Source of the DNA: an uncultured Gammaproteobacteria bacterium
GTDB lineage: Bacteria; Pseudomonadota; Gammaproteobacteria; Pseudomonadales; Azotimanducaceae_A
NCBI GenBank assembly: GCA_913041025.1
Contig: CAJWGQ010000055.1
Span: 1-15,279, forward strand
Length of the DNA: 15,279 bases
Direction of reading: 5' to 3'
Under the pieces are notes generated by a model. The model made no database searches and had not been told where the DNA came from. It worked only from the letters and a program-made list of their open reading frames with translations. Shown here piece by piece: positions 7,269-15,278 of the stretch (its first letter is position 1; each line of letters opens with the position of its first letter). The translations under genes were made by a program, and so were the position numbers.

Positions 7269-8789
7269 GTGACAGTAATTCGTCAGGAAGATTTGATCGA
7301 AAGCATTGCGGATGCGCTTCAGTTTATCTCCTATTATCACCCGCTCGATTTTATACGAGCGATGAGAGGCGCTTGGGAGAAAGAAGAATCGCCATCTGCT
7401 AAGGCGGCTTTAACCCAGGTATTGGTCAATTCAAGGATGTGTGCAATAGGCAAGCGACCCATATGCCAGGATACGGGCATAGTGAACGTTTTTATATCGG
7501 TGGGTATGGATGTCAGTTGGGAAGCTGATATGAGCTTGGAAGATATGATCAACGAAGGAGTTCGCAGGGGATATACGCATCCAGAAAATGTGTTGCGAGG
7601 GTCGGTGTTAGAAGACCCTGATGGTGCAAGAGCTAACACAAAAGATAACACACCCGCAGTCATTCATCCCAGGATTGTCCAGGGTGATAAAGTTGAAATT
7701 GAGGTGGCCGCAAAAGGCGGAGGGAGCGAGGCCAAAGCGAAATTTGCCATGTTGAATCCAAGTGATTCTGTTGCGGATTGGGTGTTGAGCGTGGTTCCGA
7801 CCATGGGGGCGGGTTGGTGTCCTCCTGGATTGTTAGGGGTAGGGATCGGCGGTACTCCGGAGAAGGCTATGCTGTTGGCAAAACAATCGCTGATGGAGCC
7901 AATAGATATGCATGAGCTGCTCGAGAGGGGCGCCAAAGATCATTTGGAAGAACTCCGGATTGAGCTCTACGAAAAAGTAAATGGGCTGGGTATTGGGGCG
8001 CAAGGGCTCGGTGGCTTGACTACCGTTTTGGATGTGAAGGTTCAGGATTATCCCACTCACGCTGCAAACAAGCCGGTTGCCGTAATTCCCAATTGCAGCG
8101 CAACCCGTCACGTACACTTCACTCTCGATGGCTCGGGTCCTGCCAGGTTTGAGCCTCCTGATTTGAAAGAGTGGCCAGACATAGAGTTCGAATTGGGTGA
8201 AGAAGTAAAGCGTGTAAATATGGACACTCTCTCAAGCGCTGAAATTCAATCTTGGAAGTCTGGTGATACGCTTTTGCTTACTGGGAAAATGCTGACTGGT
8301 CGAGATGCAGCCCACAAAAAAATTGTAGATCTGATTGAGTCTGGTCAAGAACTTCCTGTTGATTTTACCAACAGGTTGATCTACTACGTCGGTCCTGTTG
8401 ACCCGGTGAGAGATGAAGTGGTTGGTCCGGCAGGCCCTACAACAGCAACCAGGATGGATAAATTTACTAGGACCATGCTCGAGAAAACCGGGTTAGCAGG
8501 AATGATTGGTAAGGCCGAGAGGGGCCCGGTCGCGATAGACGCTATCAGAGACAACAAGGCCGTTTCTATGATTGCTGTCGGAGGTGCTGCCTACCTGGTG
8601 GCGAAAGCAATCACGGGATCCACGCTGATTGCGTTTCCAGAGCTAGGGATGGAAGCGATCTATGAGTTCGAGGTCAAGGATATGCCCGTCACGGTTGCGG
8701 TCGATTCGACTGGTGAGTCAGTGCACATTGAAGGGCCTAAAATTTGGTCAAAAAAGATCGCTGAGAAAATAGCGGTCACAAATACCTAA
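7269..8789 (+). CDS. fumA: Fumarate hydratase, class I ([4Fe-4S], FumA type)
   Basis: A full-length 506-residue single-chain class I fumarase, interconverting fumarate and malate in the TCA cycle in the cytoplasm. Three Cys are placed as the [4Fe-4S] ligands: Cys66 (RPICQDTG), Cys184 (GWCPPG) and Cys276 (IPNCSATRH). Their spacing closely matches that of the structurally known Leishmania enzyme. GGGSEAKAKFAMLNPSD and the C-terminal VGPAGPTTATRMDKF are also diagnostic. Start is GTG at 7269 with AGGGAG eight bases before it; the protein then begins VTVIRQEDLI, like Pseudomonas homologues. The longer frame back to a TTG at 7185 has no family support. Its 3' end lies four bases from the convergent trxB. 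This is core metabolism and its presence argues that the surrounding DNA is chromosomal. Confidence 0.97.
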   Translation: MTVIRQEDLIESIADALQFISYYHPLDFIRAMRGAWEKEESPSAKAALTQVLVNSRMCAIGKRPICQDTGIVNVFISVGMDVSWEADMSLEDMINEGVRRGYTHPENVLRGSVLEDPDGARANTKDNTPAVIHPRIVQGDKVEIEVAAKGGGSEAKAKFAMLNPSDSVADWVLSVVPTMGAGWCPPGLLGVGIGGTPEKAMLLAKQSLMEPIDMHELLERGAKDHLEELRIELYEKVNGLGIGAQGLGGLTTVLDVKVQDYPTHAANKPVAVIPNCSATRHVHFTLDGSGPARFEPPDLKEWPDIEFELGEEVKRVNMDTLSSAEIQSWKSGDTLLLTGKMLTGRDAAHKKIVDLIESGQELPVDFTNRLIYYVGPVDPVRDEVVGPAGPTTATRMDKFTRTMLEKTGLAGMIGKAERGPVAIDAIRDNKAVSMIAVGGAAYLVAKAITGSTLIAFPELGMEAIYEFEVKDMPVTVAVDSTGESVHIEGPKIWSKKIAEKIAVTNT

Positions 8790-8793
8790 CAAT

Positions 8794-9738
<945 letters not shown>

Positions 9739-9808
9739 CTACTTCGCTAACTTCCTCATATTTTAATCAGATGTCATTCGGTGGCAATACTGAAGATGCT
9801 TTGAATAT

Positions 9809-11008
9809 TTAAATGCATTGAGATTCATTGAACGAACTGATCTCTGCTTCTGAATACCCAAGCTCTATCAATATCTCGTGCGTGTGCTCGCCAAGTGTTG
9901 GCGGGGCTCGCTGAACGTTAGGCGGAGCAGGATCTGTTAGATGGCTGGCACTAACAACTTTCACTTGCTGGCTTTCGCTTCCGGGTTTATCGATGGTGGT
10001 AAGAGAAAGCCGATGGTCGAACTGCCTGTCCTTAGTTACTTCGTCCAAATTACGTATTGCAGCGACAGGTACTCCAGAGCTTTCCAATAGATTAACCCAG
10101 TACTCGGTCGTTTCACTTGCAAAGGTGGGTAGAAGAAATTCCAGGAATACGTCAGTGTTTTTAACTCTCAATTCTGGTTCATTGTATTGCTCGTATATAG
10201 ATTCTTTACCGATTGCTTTTAACAACGACTGTATTTGAGTTTCCCTCAATGCAATGACTTGAACAAATCCATCTTTGGTCTCAAAGACATTGCAAGTTGG
10301 CTGCTTTGTTGGAGATTGATTTCCAATCAGATCGGGTATCTCACCAGATACTAAATAGTTGCTTATCTGTGGTGCTTGCATCATGGCAGCCGAATCTAAC
10401 ATCGAAATGTCGATTCTTTGTCCTTCGCCCGTTAAGTGTCTCCTAAAGAGCGCAGCGCTGATTGCGAAAGCGGCATTAAGAGCTGTACTCATGTCGACTG
10501 AAAAATAGCCTGTTCTTACTGGTCCGGTTTCTTTGTGGCCGCTGATCGCCATCATTCCCGAAGATGCTTGAATAGCACCATCAAATGCGGGGAGGTTTGC
10601 CCTGGGTCCTGACTGTCCATAACCGGAGATTGACGCATAAACGATATCTGGTTTGATTGATTTGAGAGATTCATATCCAAATCCGAGTTTTTCGATCGTA
10701 CCTGGCTTGAAGTTTTCTACGACTGCATCGGATGTCTCAGTAAGCTTGAAGATGATTTCCTTTGCAGAAGGGTGCTTGAGATTCAAGGTCAGGCTTCGTT
10801 TTCCCAGGTTGCAGGTGAGAAAAGAGGGTGCCATACCGTCAGCCCCCGATGAAAGTAGTCCCCGAGTGATATCTCCAACCTCCGGTTGCTCAATCTTTAT
10901 GACGTCTGCCCCTAGCTGTGCTAGCTGTTGGGTTGCGAAGGGCCCGGCGAGAACTTGGGTAAAGTCGAGTATCCTCAGCCCAGTAAAAGCTTGTGTGTCT
11001 GCGCTCAT
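9809..11008 (-). CDS. Family III (CaiB/BaiF) CoA-transferase
   Basis: A complete 399-residue family III CoA-transferase. It shows LDFTQVLAGPFATQQLAQLGADVIKIEQP at the N-terminus, then GYGQSGPRANLPAFDGAIQASSG with Asp143 as the predicted catalytic residue. This active-site loop is the canonical form found in succinyl-CoA-dependent and related transferases. Start is ATG with a weak ribosome site. The upstream gene stops two bases before it, so translation is probably coupled. Together with the divergent acyl-CoA-dehydrogenase-like gene this suggests metabolism of an acyl-CoA. Substrate unknown. Confidence 0.94.
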   Translation of the reverse strand: MSADTQAFTGLRILDFTQVLAGPFATQQLAQLGADVIKIEQPEVGDITRGLLSSGADGMAPSFLTCNLGKRSLTLNLKHPSAKEIIFKLTETSDAVVENFKPGTIEKLGFGYESLKSIKPDIVYASISGYGQSGPRANLPAFDGAIQASSGMMAISGHKETGPVRTGYFSVDMSTALNAAFAISAALFRRHLTGEGQRIDISMLDSAAMMQAPQISNYLVSGEIPDLIGNQSPTKQPTCNVFETKDGFVQVIALRETQIQSLLKAIGKESIYEQYNEPELRVKNTDVFLEFLLPTFASETTEYWVNLLESSGVPVAAIRNLDEVTKDRQFDHRLSLTTIDKPGSESQQVKVVSASHLTDPAPPNVQRAPPTLGEHTHEILIELGYSEAEISSFNESQCI

Positions 11009-11010
11009 CT

Positions 11011-11538
11011 TTAGGATCTCGGGGCTAGTTCGAAAATCCAGAGATAATCACTGTCCAACACTTCCGTCATCATCTCCGGAGTTGTTTCGAAGTTGCCTCC
11101 GTATTTACGCGCAAGTTCAGACATTACTCCTGGCAACGCAGGGTCATCGGTAATCCTGACCAGAGTTCTTTCGTAAAGTTTTCCGTCAATTCTGAGTATG
11201 GCACGTCCGTCTTCGAGCGCTTGATAAGGCCATTGTTTCCATATTTTTCCCCACCACGTGGTCATGTACCCACTAGGTATGAACACCCGATTGTCTTGAA
11301 TCATGATAAACGTAGTTCGAGAGCTCACTGGGTTCATCGTTTGAAATTCTACGTTGGACAAATTCTTAGCGAATGACCAATCCGGCTCTCCTGTAACTAA
11401 TTCTCCGGAGGTAAAAGCACCTCCGGGAAAGATTTCGGTTGGACCGTCGTTGAAGCTAACTAAAAACACAAAAGTCCAGAGTGCGAACACTAGGACGCCT
11501 AGAGATTTTAAAAGTATCTTTAAGATTTTTATTAGCAT
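11011..11538 (-). CDS. Membrane-anchored protein of unknown function, split-barrel-like
   Basis: A 175-residue protein. Residues 1-30 hold a basic start and one long hydrophobic segment (LKSLGVLVFALWTFVFLV), a membrane anchor with most of the protein probably in the periplasm. The rest contains FPGGAFTSGE, then RTTFIMIQDNRVFIPSGYM, a KQWPYQALEDGRAILRIDGKLYERTLVRITD block and a short helix. This beta-strand order resembles split-barrel flavin or F420 reductases and pyridoxamine-oxidase-like proteins, but no cofactor motif can be confirmed, so function is left open. Start at 11538 is chosen for the GGGAGA site and because it puts the anchor at the N-terminus; a Met 21 codons upstream is in frame but unsupported. 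It is the first gene of an operon with the CoA-transferase (two-base gap). Confidence 0.82.
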   Translation of the reverse strand: MLIKILKILLKSLGVLVFALWTFVFLVSFNDGPTEIFPGGAFTSGELVTGEPDWSFAKNLSNVEFQTMNPVSSRTTFIMIQDNRVFIPSGYMTTWWGKIWKQWPYQALEDGRAILRIDGKLYERTLVRITDDPALPGVMSELARKYGGNFETTPEMMTEVLDSDYLWIFELAPRS

Positions 11539-11632
11539 GCTCTTCTCCCTGATCTGCCCGTATCTTGGTGCATGTAGTATGTCTAGTCCAGCGCTGTGCA
11601 AATTTGTTGATCAGATATAAACTCCCAGTGCT

Positions 11633-12742
11633 ATGAAGTGTTTAGAAAATTTGCTTCCTGTGATCGCGTCTAAGACCGACGAAATTGAGTCCTGCCGAGG
11701 GTTGCCCGAAGACTTGGTTGCAGAATTGAAATCAGCAGGCGTGTTTCGAAATTTGATACCTAAGAAGTATGGTGGTCTTGAGACTCCTTTTCTTGAGCAC
11801 ATCCGTGAAGTTCAGCGTATTTCTCAAATCGACGCGAGTACCGCCTGGTGTATCAATCAAAGTGCGGTAATCGGTACGACATCGCTTTGGTTAGCGGAGA
11901 ATCAAATCAGGGCTATCTGGGGCACTGAGGATACCTCAGTATCTAATGGCCCTCCGTTTGAAGGTGTGATCAAAGCAGTCGACAGTGGCTATCTTTTAAA
12001 TGGCCATTGGGGTTTTTCAAGTGGATGTCAGCACGCAACCTGGATGTGTGGTGCAGCGAGGTTAGAAGATAGGTCAGGGTGGCGGCTGGCCTTCTTTAAG
12101 CCTACAGATGTTGAGTTCGTTGATAACTGGCAGGTAGCGGGGTTAAGAGGGACGGGCAGTTTTGAGTTTAAGATTAAGGATTTGCAGCTCGCGAGCGAAT
12201 GGGTAACTGATGCCGGTTTGAAGCCAACCGTCGATGTTGAGGTGACTCGTATTCCCAGCGCATTGTTATTCGCGGTTAGCTTTGCGGCCCTCGCTTTGGG
12301 AGTTGCCAAGGGCGGACTCGATGATGCGATCGAAGTCGCGGAAGGAAAGTTACCAAGATATGCACCTCTGAAGTTACGAGACGACCCCAATGTGCATAGA
12401 TTCTTGGCTAAGGCCGTCGCGTCTTGGCGTTCTATAAACAGTTATTTACATGCCACCGTGGAAGAGGTTTTGGAACAGGTAAACGAATCCGGTCCGGCGA
12501 CTGAAGAGTCTAGATCCAAACTTAGGCTCTGCGGTACTCACGTGATCAGAGAATGTGCGGAGGTATTGGACTTAGCCTATAAAATAGTAGGTTCTACTGG
12601 AATTTATCAGGATCATCGAATTCAAAGAAGGTTTCAGGATATGCATGTAATTACGCAGCATGTGCAGGCTCGAGAGGCGCACTTTAACCTTGTAGGTAAG
12701 TACTTAATTTCGAATGAATACGAACGCGGACCGATGTCATAA
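11633..12742 (+). CDS. Acyl-CoA dehydrogenase-fold flavoprotein, HsaA/HpaB-type hydroxylase-like
   Basis: A 369-residue flavoenzyme of the acyl-CoA dehydrogenase superfamily. N-terminal LKSAGVFRNLIPKKYGG, middle GHWGFSSGCQHATW (residues 124-137), AGLRGTGSFEFKI (169-181) and the C-terminal GSTGIYQDHRIQRRFQDMHVITQHVQAR (320-347) are the pattern seen in the two-component flavin hydroxylase branch (HsaA, pigment-production hydroxylases) rather than canonical dehydrogenases. Such enzymes use reduced flavin from a partner reductase to hydroxylate aromatic or cyclic substrates; some relatives are true dehydrogenases. No flavin reductase gene is visible nearby. Start ATG at 11633 is the first possible, with an in-frame stop at 11618-11620, and has a poor ribosome site. 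Divergent from the anchored protein/CoA-transferase operon. Confidence 0.88.
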   Translation: MKCLENLLPVIASKTDEIESCRGLPEDLVAELKSAGVFRNLIPKKYGGLETPFLEHIREVQRISQIDASTAWCINQSAVIGTTSLWLAENQIRAIWGTEDTSVSNGPPFEGVIKAVDSGYLLNGHWGFSSGCQHATWMCGAARLEDRSGWRLAFFKPTDVEFVDNWQVAGLRGTGSFEFKIKDLQLASEWVTDAGLKPTVDVEVTRIPSALLFAVSFAALALGVAKGGLDDAIEVAEGKLPRYAPLKLRDDPNVHRFLAKAVASWRSINSYLHATVEEVLEQVNESGPATEESRSKLRLCGTHVIRECAEVLDLAYKIVGSTGIYQDHRIQRRFQDMHVITQHVQAREAHFNLVGKYLISNEYERGPMS

Positions 12743-12747
12743 AATCT

Positions 12748-12775
12748 TTTACTGTCGTCCCAGACACGTTAAGAT
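12748..12775 (+). promoter_or_regulatory. Candidate promoter of the tRNA operon
   Basis: TTTACT (12748-12753) and TAAGAT (12770-12775) are spaced by 16 bases. They are followed by a GC-rich discriminator AGCGC, typical of stable-RNA promoters. It starts six bases after the upstream stop codon and lies just before tRNA-Val. Each hexamer matches four of six consensus bases. Confidence 0.5.
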
Positions 12776-12796
12776 AGCGCTCCCTTTCTGAACAAG

Positions 12797-12872
12797 GGGC
12801 GTTTAGCTCAGTTGGGAGAGCACTAGCCTTACAAGCTAGGGGTCACTGGTTCGAACCCAGTAACGCCCACCA
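12797..12872 (+). tRNA. tRNA-Val (anticodon UAC)
   Basis: A full cloverleaf of 76 bases including encoded CCA. Acceptor GGGCGTT pairs with AACGCCC. The anticodon stem CTAGC/GCTAG encloses the loop CTTACAA with anticodon TAC at 12830-12832. The T-arm has the usual TTCGAAC loop with stem ACTGG/CCAGT. It is the first gene of a two-tRNA operon. Confidence 0.97.
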
Positions 12873-12875
12873 CGT

Positions 12876-12952
12876 GGAGCGGTAGTTCAGCTGGTTAGAA
12901 TACCGGCCTGTCACGCCGGGGGTCGCGGGTTCGAATCCCGTCCGCTCCGCCA
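12876..12952 (+). tRNA. tRNA-Asp (anticodon GUC); probable attachment site of the integrase
   Basis: A full cloverleaf of 77 bases with encoded CCA. Acceptor GGAGCGG pairs with CCGCTCC. Stem CCGGC/GCCGG encloses CTGTCAC with anticodon GTC at 12910-12912, and the T-loop is TTCGAAT. It follows tRNA-Val after three bases. The integrase gene starts 167 bases downstream, in the orientation usual for elements that insert at a tRNA 3' end and restore the gene. Confidence 0.97.
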
Positions 12953-12960
12953 TTTCACTT

Positions 12961-12983
12961 TCCGAGGACGTCCGAGAACGTCC
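12961..12983 (+). repeat. Tandem decamer repeat next to tRNA-Asp
   Basis: TCCGAGGACG (12961-12970) is followed at once by TCCGAGAACG (12971-12980) and a further TCC. The two units differ at one position. They sit eight bases after the tRNA-Asp CCA end, where integrase arm-type or core-flanking sites are expected. Confidence 0.6.
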
Positions 12984-13063
12984 AAAAATTAAGAATAACT
13001 TGACTAAAAACAGTCACTTATGGTTCTCTCAGATCCAAGGTCTTCCTGTGTCAGCCAATAACG

Positions 13064-13116
13064 TTTGGGGGCATTTTGGGGGGCATTTGTCTAAATGGAT
13101 TCGAATTGAGGGGGCA
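13064..13116 (+). repeat. G-rich repeats upstream of the integrase, candidate arm sites
   Basis: Three related units occur: TTTGGGGGCA (13064-13073), TTTTGGGGGGCA (13074-13085) and TTGAGGGGGCA (13106-13116). The third overlaps the integrase ribosome-binding site (GAGGGGG, 13108-13114). Similar T/G-rich GGGGGCA motifs recur, as I recall, ahead of other DUF4102 integrases, so they may be arm-type sites and could let the enzyme limit its own expression. That role is inferred. Confidence 0.5.
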
Positions 13117-13119
13117 TCT

Positions 13120-14313
13120 GTGCTGACCGACGTCAAAATAAGACAGGCCAAACCCAGGGACAAAACCTACAAGCTTGCCGATGGTCGCGGGCTTTATATT
13201 GAGGTGTCGACTAACGGCAGCAAGTACTGGCGTTACAAGTACCGGGTCACCGCTAACGGTAAACGCAGGGAGAAGAGACTCTCCCTGGGGGTTTACCCTG
13301 AAGTCAGCCTTAAGAGTGCTCGCGAATTACACCACACCGCCCATGCGCTGGTTTCAAATGGGGGAGACCCGTCCGAAAAACGCCAGGAGCAGAAACGGGC
13401 AGAGCGTTCAATAGCAGAGACTTTTGGGGTGGTCGGTGAAGACTGGTTCGAAACGCAGTCGCCCTCCTGGTCGGAAACGCATGTCGAACGACAGTGTAGG
13501 CTTTTCAGGAAAGACCTCGCGCCTTTGCACGATCTGCCGATAGACGAAATCAAACCTCCGGAAATTCTGAAGACGCTTCGCATCATAGAGTCGCGAGGGG
13601 CGGTGGAGTCGGCCCACAGGGCCAAGCAGGTGGCGAGCCAGATATGTCGTCACGCGATCGCGATGGGGCTGATCGAAGTTGATCCAGCCGCGACCGTCGC
13701 CGCCGCGCTGCGTAAGCCAAAGACGCGACATCATGCCGCGATAACTGACCCTGTCCAGTTGGGACAGCTTCTCAGGGGTATAGACGATTATCATGGCAGT
13801 GAGGTGGTACGGGTAGCCCTTAAGCTCACGCCATTACTTTTCGTGCGCCCCGGCGAGCTCCGCCGAATGGAATGGTCAGAACTGGATCTCGAAAAAGGTG
13901 TTTGGCTGATACCAGGCTCCAAGACCAAGAGGCACCGAGACCATTACGTGCCCCTGGCCAGGCAAGCCGTTGAACTGCTTCAGGGACTCCGACACCTGAC
14001 GGGTAACTCGCGTTTTGTCTTTCCTAATCCGCGTTCGGCGGAACGGCCGATGAGCGAAAACGCGGTGCTCTACGCTCTGCGGGGTATGGGAGTCACGAGA
14101 GATGAGGCGACACCCCATGGTTTTCGGGCGACGGCCAAGACGATGATGGAGGAGCAGCTGGAGATGCGTACAGACCTGATCGAGCATCAGCTAGCGCACG
14201 CGGTGAGAGACGCGACCGGCGAGGCTTACAACCGGACAACATTCCTGCCTCAGCGGGAAAAAATGATGCAGGTTTGGGCAGATTATTTGGATCAACTTAA
14301 AAACAGCGTCTGA
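13120..14313 (+). CDS. int: P4-type (DUF4102) tyrosine site-specific integrase
   Basis: A complete 397-residue tyrosine recombinase. The N-terminal DUF4102 domain (VLTDVKIRQAKPRDK, then LADGRGLYIEVSTNGSKYW) is followed by a SAM-like core-binding domain and a C-terminal catalytic domain. Predicted catalytic residues are Arg243 (FVRPGELRR), a Lys near 268-270 (GSKTK), His333 and Arg336 (TPHGFRAT), His360 (HQLAH) and Tyr370 (AYNRT), so nothing essential is missing. GTG at 13120 is chosen as start because GAGGGGG precedes it by five bases and the family begins with this LTD segment; an in-frame TTG at 13000 would add 40 unrelated residues. The gene is visibly GC-richer than its neighbours, a sign of transfer. 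It catalyses integration and excision, most likely at tRNA-Asp. Confidence 0.95.
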   Translation: MLTDVKIRQAKPRDKTYKLADGRGLYIEVSTNGSKYWRYKYRVTANGKRREKRLSLGVYPEVSLKSARELHHTAHALVSNGGDPSEKRQEQKRAERSIAETFGVVGEDWFETQSPSWSETHVERQCRLFRKDLAPLHDLPIDEIKPPEILKTLRIIESRGAVESAHRAKQVASQICRHAIAMGLIEVDPAATVAAALRKPKTRHHAAITDPVQLGQLLRGIDDYHGSEVVRVALKLTPLLFVRPGELRRMEWSELDLEKGVWLIPGSKTKRHRDHYVPLARQAVELLQGLRHLTGNSRFVFPNPRSAERPMSENAVLYALRGMGVTRDEATPHGFRATAKTMMEEQLEMRTDLIEHQLAHAVRDATGEAYNRTTFLPQREKMMQVWADYLDQLKNSV

Positions 14314-14324
14314 TTTTTACCGGT

Positions 14325-14350
14325 TTGTCCAGTTCGACAACTTGTTTTTT
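14325..14350 (+). terminator. Weak possible terminator after the integrase
   Basis: TTGTC (14325-14329) pairs with GACAA (14336-14340) around a six-base loop, followed by CTTG and a run of six T (14345-14350). The stem is only five base pairs and four bases separate it from the T-run, so this is tentative. Confidence 0.28.
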
Positions 14351-14391
14351 GTAACGTAGAGTTTCTGACCTTCAAATAACAAGGAAAAAAA

Positions 14392-15165
14392 ATGAATCGA
14401 ATGTTAGTTATTGTGTTGAGTCTGATGGCTTTGCCTGGTTTCTTGCTGGCTGATGATCACTCAAGTTCAAACGGCTATGTTGTAGAGTCCATCCCTTTCA
14501 AACTTAAAGAGGGTTCAACGATGGCCGACATGATGGAGCTCGCTCCTCAGTTTGCAAAACTTGGTAAGAAAGGGAAATTTCAGTATTCATCTTACATTTT
14601 GACGCCACACTACATTACCAAGAGCACCGCTGCCGTTGCTTCTGATTACGACGGAGTCTGGCTCGGGTTTAGCCCGGATAACAAGAGTATGACGAGTGCG
14701 GTCTCTTATTATTTGAAGAATGGCATGGATCTGGAGAATAACTTCGGCGAGGTGCGCATTATGAATCAGCGAATGCTAATGCGTGGTGAACAAATTCATG
14801 ATGCCGGAATCGAGCTTGACTCTGATGATTCTGGCTACACAGTGATTAGAACGTGTTCTCTCAATGAGGGTTCGGACATGGAGGATTTCAGGGCGGCGGC
14901 TAAACGTCGATCTGATGAATTCAATGAGGCCGGGTTAACGGTAGAGCCTCATATTTGGCATAGTGGCTTCGGTATCCCAAACGAACTCCAGGGAAAGATG
15001 CTTTTGGTTTTTTACTATCCAGATATGGCCGAGTGGGCTAAGTTAGGCGATATGTATTTTGATGGTAAGTTCAGTCAGGAGACCCAGGAAATGGTTGCTA
15101 AAGCAGTAACCTGTGGTCCTGCAAGGAGTTATCTGACATCACCCTTCTACGCAGTCTCTAACTAG
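14392..15165 (+). CDS. Secreted protein with two tandem alpha/beta-barrel-like (ABM/NIPSNAP-like) domains, function unknown
   Basis: A 257-residue protein with a clear signal peptide (MNRMLVIVLSLMALPGFLLA, cleavage near Ala20-Asp21), so periplasmic or secreted. Two halves look homologous. GYVVESIPFKLKEGSTMADM (from residue 28) matches GYTVIRTCSLNEGSDMEDF (from 148), and both halves end in an aromatic-rich stretch (VWLGFSPD; LLVFYYPD). This pattern of strand, EGS loop and helix resembles dimeric alpha/beta-barrel (ABM or NIPSNAP-like) domains, here fused as an intramolecular pair. Cys154 and Cys241 are its only two cysteines after processing and might form a disulfide. Start is ATG with AAGGA six bases upstream. 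It lies between the integrase and a hairpin, so it is either element cargo or the first host gene beyond an element remnant; its composition is like the host genes. No enzymatic residues recognised. Confidence 0.85.
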   Translation: MNRMLVIVLSLMALPGFLLADDHSSSNGYVVESIPFKLKEGSTMADMMELAPQFAKLGKKGKFQYSSYILTPHYITKSTAAVASDYDGVWLGFSPDNKSMTSAVSYYLKNGMDLENNFGEVRIMNQRMLMRGEQIHDAGIELDSDDSGYTVIRTCSLNEGSDMEDFRAAAKRRSDEFNEAGLTVEPHIWHSGFGIPNELQGKMLLVFYYPDMAEWAKLGDMYFDGKFSQETQEMVAKAVTCGPARSYLTSPFYAVSN

Positions 15166-15180
15166 AAAGGTTCGATTTAT

Positions 15181-15209
15181 ACAGAGACCGCGCGTTACGC
15201 GGTCTTTGT
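15181..15209. terminator. Strong hairpin, probable terminator
   Basis: ACAGAGACCGCG (15181-15192) pairs with CGCGGTCTTTGT (15198-15209), a 12-bp stem with one G-T wobble and a five-base loop CGTTA. It begins 15 bases after the stop codon of the secreted protein. The T-tract lies inside the 3' arm and is short. It may serve a convergent gene as well. Confidence 0.65.
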
Positions 15210-15230
15210 AGGCTGGCTTTTAGATATTTC

Positions 15231-15278
15231 TCAAGCGGCCCTAAGGTTTTGCATTTGTTCCTTGGCTCCTGTGTCTAT
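15231..15278 (-). CDS. Possible C-terminal end of a minus-strand gene
   Basis: Reading leftward from the window edge, one minus-strand frame is open for 15 codons (IDTGAKEQMQNLRAA) and ends at TGA, 21 bases before the hairpin at 15181-15209. A convergent gene sharing that hairpin would make sense of this, but the frame is far too short to prove coding and another frame is also open for 12 codons. Confidence 0.25.
   Translation of the reverse strand: MDTGAKEQMQNLRAA

Noticed and set aside
10653..11153. 166-codon plus-strand open frame across the CoA-transferase 5' end and the anchored-protein gene
   Set aside because: It is antisense to two supported genes, with no ribosome site and a translation lacking domain features.
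13000..13119. 40-codon N-terminal extension of the integrase from a TTG
   Set aside because: The extension is unlike the family N-terminus, contains the G-rich repeats, and a GTG with a strong ribosome site lies exactly where the family begins.
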